NCBI GenBank assembly: GCA_900316685.1
Contig: ONDS01000015.1
Span: 1-64,000, forward strand
Length of the DNA stretch: 64,000 bases
Direction: 5' to 3'
From: an uncultured Prevotellaceae bacterium
GTDB taxonomy: Bacteria; Bacteroidota; Bacteroidia; Bacteroidales; Bacteroidaceae
Shown piece after piece: positions 62,450 to 64,000 of the stretch. A program made the position numbers and the translations under genes. The notes under the pieces are model-generated. The model worked only from the letters and a program-made list of their open reading frames with translations. It searched no databases and was not told where the DNA came from. Numbering within the stretch: position 1 is the first letter of the stretch; each line of letters starts with the position of its first letter.

Positions 62450-63133
62450 TCAAATCATTCTTAAGAACTGTCTTGTTACGTTGAACGACCCTTCTGCCAG
62501 CCTGTTCCAGAAATCGAAATACTGCGAGGCGTCGGTATCCTTGAGCGGTATGTCGCTGATGATACGGAACGAGATAAAGGGCACCTTATAGATATGGCAG
62601 GTGTGGGCGATGGAACAGCTCTCCATGTCGACGGCCTTCGCCTCGGGGAAGTGCGACAGTATCTCGCGCATCTTGTCCTTGGTGTCGACAAACCAGTCGC
62701 CGCTCACCATCTCTCCGGCATGTATGGCGGTGGTGCCTTCTATCGAGAGCGCTTTCTCCACCATCTCCTTGGGTGAACGGAATAGGGCGGGCATGCCGAC
62801 GAGCTGGCCGTAAGCCACCTCCTGTCCGCAATAGGCATCGTGGTAGACGTAGGAGGTGCCCACCACCACATCGCCTACGTTCATGCTCACGTCGGCACCA
62901 CCTGCCACGCCTGTCGAGATGACCAGGTCGGGTTGGTAGGCGTTGAGCATCTCCACGCAACCGATGGCGGAGTTCACCTTGCCTATACCGCATTGCTGCA
63001 GGATGATCTCATGGTCGGCGATGCGCCCACGGATGAAATCTTTGGTATGTCGGCGCTCGGTGGTCGTTTCTTCCAATAGGCTACGGAGCTGCACCAACTC
63101 TTTCTCCATCGCCACGATGATTCCTATCTTCAT
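62450..63133 (-). CDS. mtnN: 5'-methylthioadenosine/S-adenosylhomocysteine nucleosidase
   Basis: The start at 63133 ('MKIGIIVAMEKELVQLRSLL') is chosen over an upstream ATG at 63187 that lies upstream of the -7 element. The 227-residue enzyme has 'QCGIGKVNSAIGCVEML' and 'VISTGVAGGADVSMNVGDVVVG' (substrate loop) and 'KAVDMESCSIAHTCHI', where the Met-Glu pair contacts the ribose and Asp near the end does acid catalysis. It hydrolyses SAH to adenine and S-ribosylhomocysteine, the LuxS substrate. Promoter -7 element TAATTTTGC is at 63162-63170 on the minus strand. Confidence 0.96.
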   Translation of the reverse strand: MKIGIIVAMEKELVQLRSLLEETTTERRHTKDFIRGRIADHEIILQQCGIGKVNSAIGCVEMLNAYQPDLVISTGVAGGADVSMNVGDVVVGTSYVYHDAYCGQEVAYGQLVGMPALFRSPKEMVEKALSIEGTTAIHAGEMVSGDWFVDTKDKMREILSHFPEAKAVDMESCSIAHTCHIYKVPFISFRIISDIPLKDTDASQYFDFWNRLAEGSFNVTRQFLRMI

Positions 63134-63161
63134 ATGTCTTGTCGTTTCGTTGTATGATACT

Positions 63162-63170
63162 GCAAAATTA
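63162..63170 (-). promoter_or_regulatory. -7 element of the mtnN-luxS pair
   Basis: TAATTTTGC on the minus strand, 29 nt before the mtnN ATG. No clear -33 box. Confidence 0.5.
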
Positions 63171-63302
63171 GTTGTTTTTTTCGACAAATAAAGGCGGTGA
63201 GGGAAAGAAATTCTCCAGCAGCCGATTTTTTTTCTCCTTTACCTTCATTTTCGGGTTGCCACGTGCATTAAAATGATGTAACCAACCAAAGAAAGAAATA
63301 AT

Positions 63303-63959
63303 ATGGCAAAGAAAGTTTTCAATTTGATTATTGTAGATGAGAGCGGGTCGATGAGCATCATCCGCCGCGAAGCGTTCGAGGGACTCAACGAGACCATCGC
63401 CACAGTGAAGAAAATGCAGGAGACCTATCCCGACCTTGAGCAAAGCATCACGCTGCTCACCTTCGACAGCGGTCACAAGACGTTCGTCTATGATGGCGTG
63501 AAGGCCGAGAAAGCGGGCTTGATGCAGTGGAACCAATACAATCCCGGTGGGGCCACACCGCTCTACGATGCCATCGGACTGGGCATCTCAAAGGTCAACG
63601 CGCTCACCTCGAAAGATGACGAGGTGCTCGTCACCATCATCACCGACGGCGAGGAGAACTGCTCCCGGGAGTACAGCCTGGCCATGGTGAACAACCTGAT
63701 AGAGAAGCTGAAGGAGCAGAACTGGACCTTCTCGCTCATCGGCACCGATAACCTCGATGTGGAGACGATGGCCCGTAGTATGTCTATCGAAAACCACCTC
63801 GTGTTCACCGAGAATGCCGAAAGCACGAGAGAGATGTTCCGCGAGAAACACGAGGCGATGAAACGCTATTATAGCGATGTCAATGCCGACAGCGCCTTTT
63901 CCGCCGAAGAGGTGAAGGAACGCAAGCGCCTGCGTCGTGGCAAGTTCTTCGACAGCTGA
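63303..63959 (+). CDS. Stand-alone von Willebrand factor A domain protein
   Basis: The 218-residue cytosolic protein is almost entirely one vWA domain. The metal-ion adhesion site is complete: D-x-S-x-S as 'DESGS' at 12-16, Thr in 'PGGATPLYDAIG' (about 80-91) and Asp in 'IITDGEENCS' (about 111-120). A charged C-terminal helix ends in 'KERKRLRRGKFFDS'. No signal peptide, so an intracellular binding or assembly role is expected; relatives often work with TerY-type or MoxR-type partners, none of which is visible before the window ends 41 bp later. Confidence 0.85.
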   Translation: MAKKVFNLIIVDESGSMSIIRREAFEGLNETIATVKKMQETYPDLEQSITLLTFDSGHKTFVYDGVKAEKAGLMQWNQYNPGGATPLYDAIGLGISKVNALTSKDDEVLVTIITDGEENCSREYSLAMVNNLIEKLKEQNWTFSLIGTDNLDVETMARSMSIENHLVFTENAESTREMFREKHEAMKRYYSDVNADSAFSAEEVKERKRLRRGKFFDS

Positions 63960-64000
63960 GCGTCAACTATACAGCCTCCTTCACCAAGTACACCATATAG

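Overview
The window is a chromosomal segment from a Bacteroidales bacterium, most probably a gut Prevotellaceae member (Prevotella/Segatella type). The evidence is a SusC/SusD pair, DUF5686, DUF4251, DUF3098, DUF1599 and BT_3928-type proteins, RND efflux with a lipoprotein outer-membrane channel, and Bacteroidetes sigma-A promoters (TTTG, 19-21 nt, TAnnTTTG) in front of many genes. No rRNA, tRNA, CRISPR array, transposase or phage gene was found. Most of the window is ordinary core and metabolic sequence.

Layout. 0-4.7 kb: N-terminal part of a TonB-dependent outer membrane protein, a membrane-bound LytTR regulator, an AsmA/TamB-like protein behind a duplicated promoter, and a flavodoxin-family protein. 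4.7-17 kb: a plant-polysaccharide group with two CE1-type esterase proteins (one a tandem fusion with a degenerate second half) and two GH3 glycosidases, interrupted by two small secreted proteins, a thioredoxin-domain protein and a small PH-like membrane protein. 17-20.9 kb: DUF362 lipoprotein, DUF5686 and DUF4251 envelope proteins. 20.9-26.5 kb: a leftward run DUF1599, BT_3928-type, tpiA, SPOR, folE, DUF4840-like, xth. 26.6-35.1 kb: CCA-adding enzyme, an RND tripartite efflux operon and lpxA. 35.4-41.5 kb: a SusC/SusD/two-lipoprotein uptake operon with a broken or frameshifted susC start. 41.7-52 kb: a HerA/DUF853 ATPase, an SH3/SPOR-like lipoprotein, an AAA ATPase and a 1912-residue transglutaminase-like/SF1 helicase/nuclease protein. 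52-58 kb: radical SAM protein and the operon ftsX, DUF3098, uppP, truB, queA, folK, then convergent rpsO. 58-64 kb: typA, two outer membrane barrel paralogues, luxS and mtnN (activated methyl cycle, same strand) and a vWA protein.

How genes work together: the esterases would remove acyl groups and the GH3 enzymes would trim the resulting oligosaccharides, with no SusCD beside them. The SusCD operon at 35-41 kb instead carries a lipocalin-like lipoprotein and no glycosidase, so its cargo is unknown. LuxS and MtnN act in successive steps of S-adenosylhomocysteine recycling. FtsX and UppP serve division and wall synthesis; TruB and QueA modify tRNA.

The most unusual content is intergenic: several families of short repeats (a GGGC...GCCC hairpin element, a C-rich/G-rich hairpin with a GGGGTGG tail, 9-nt arrays that run across the stop codons of cca and folK, a 90-bp near-perfect repeat shared by 43.5 and 60.1 kb, and 15-bp iterons beside an AAA-ATPase promoter). 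The best functional leads are the A6 tract that puts the susC ATG out of frame, the duplicated operator-like promoter at 1.65-1.77 kb, and the giant helicase-nuclease. No clearly new multi-gene system can be proved from the sequence alone.
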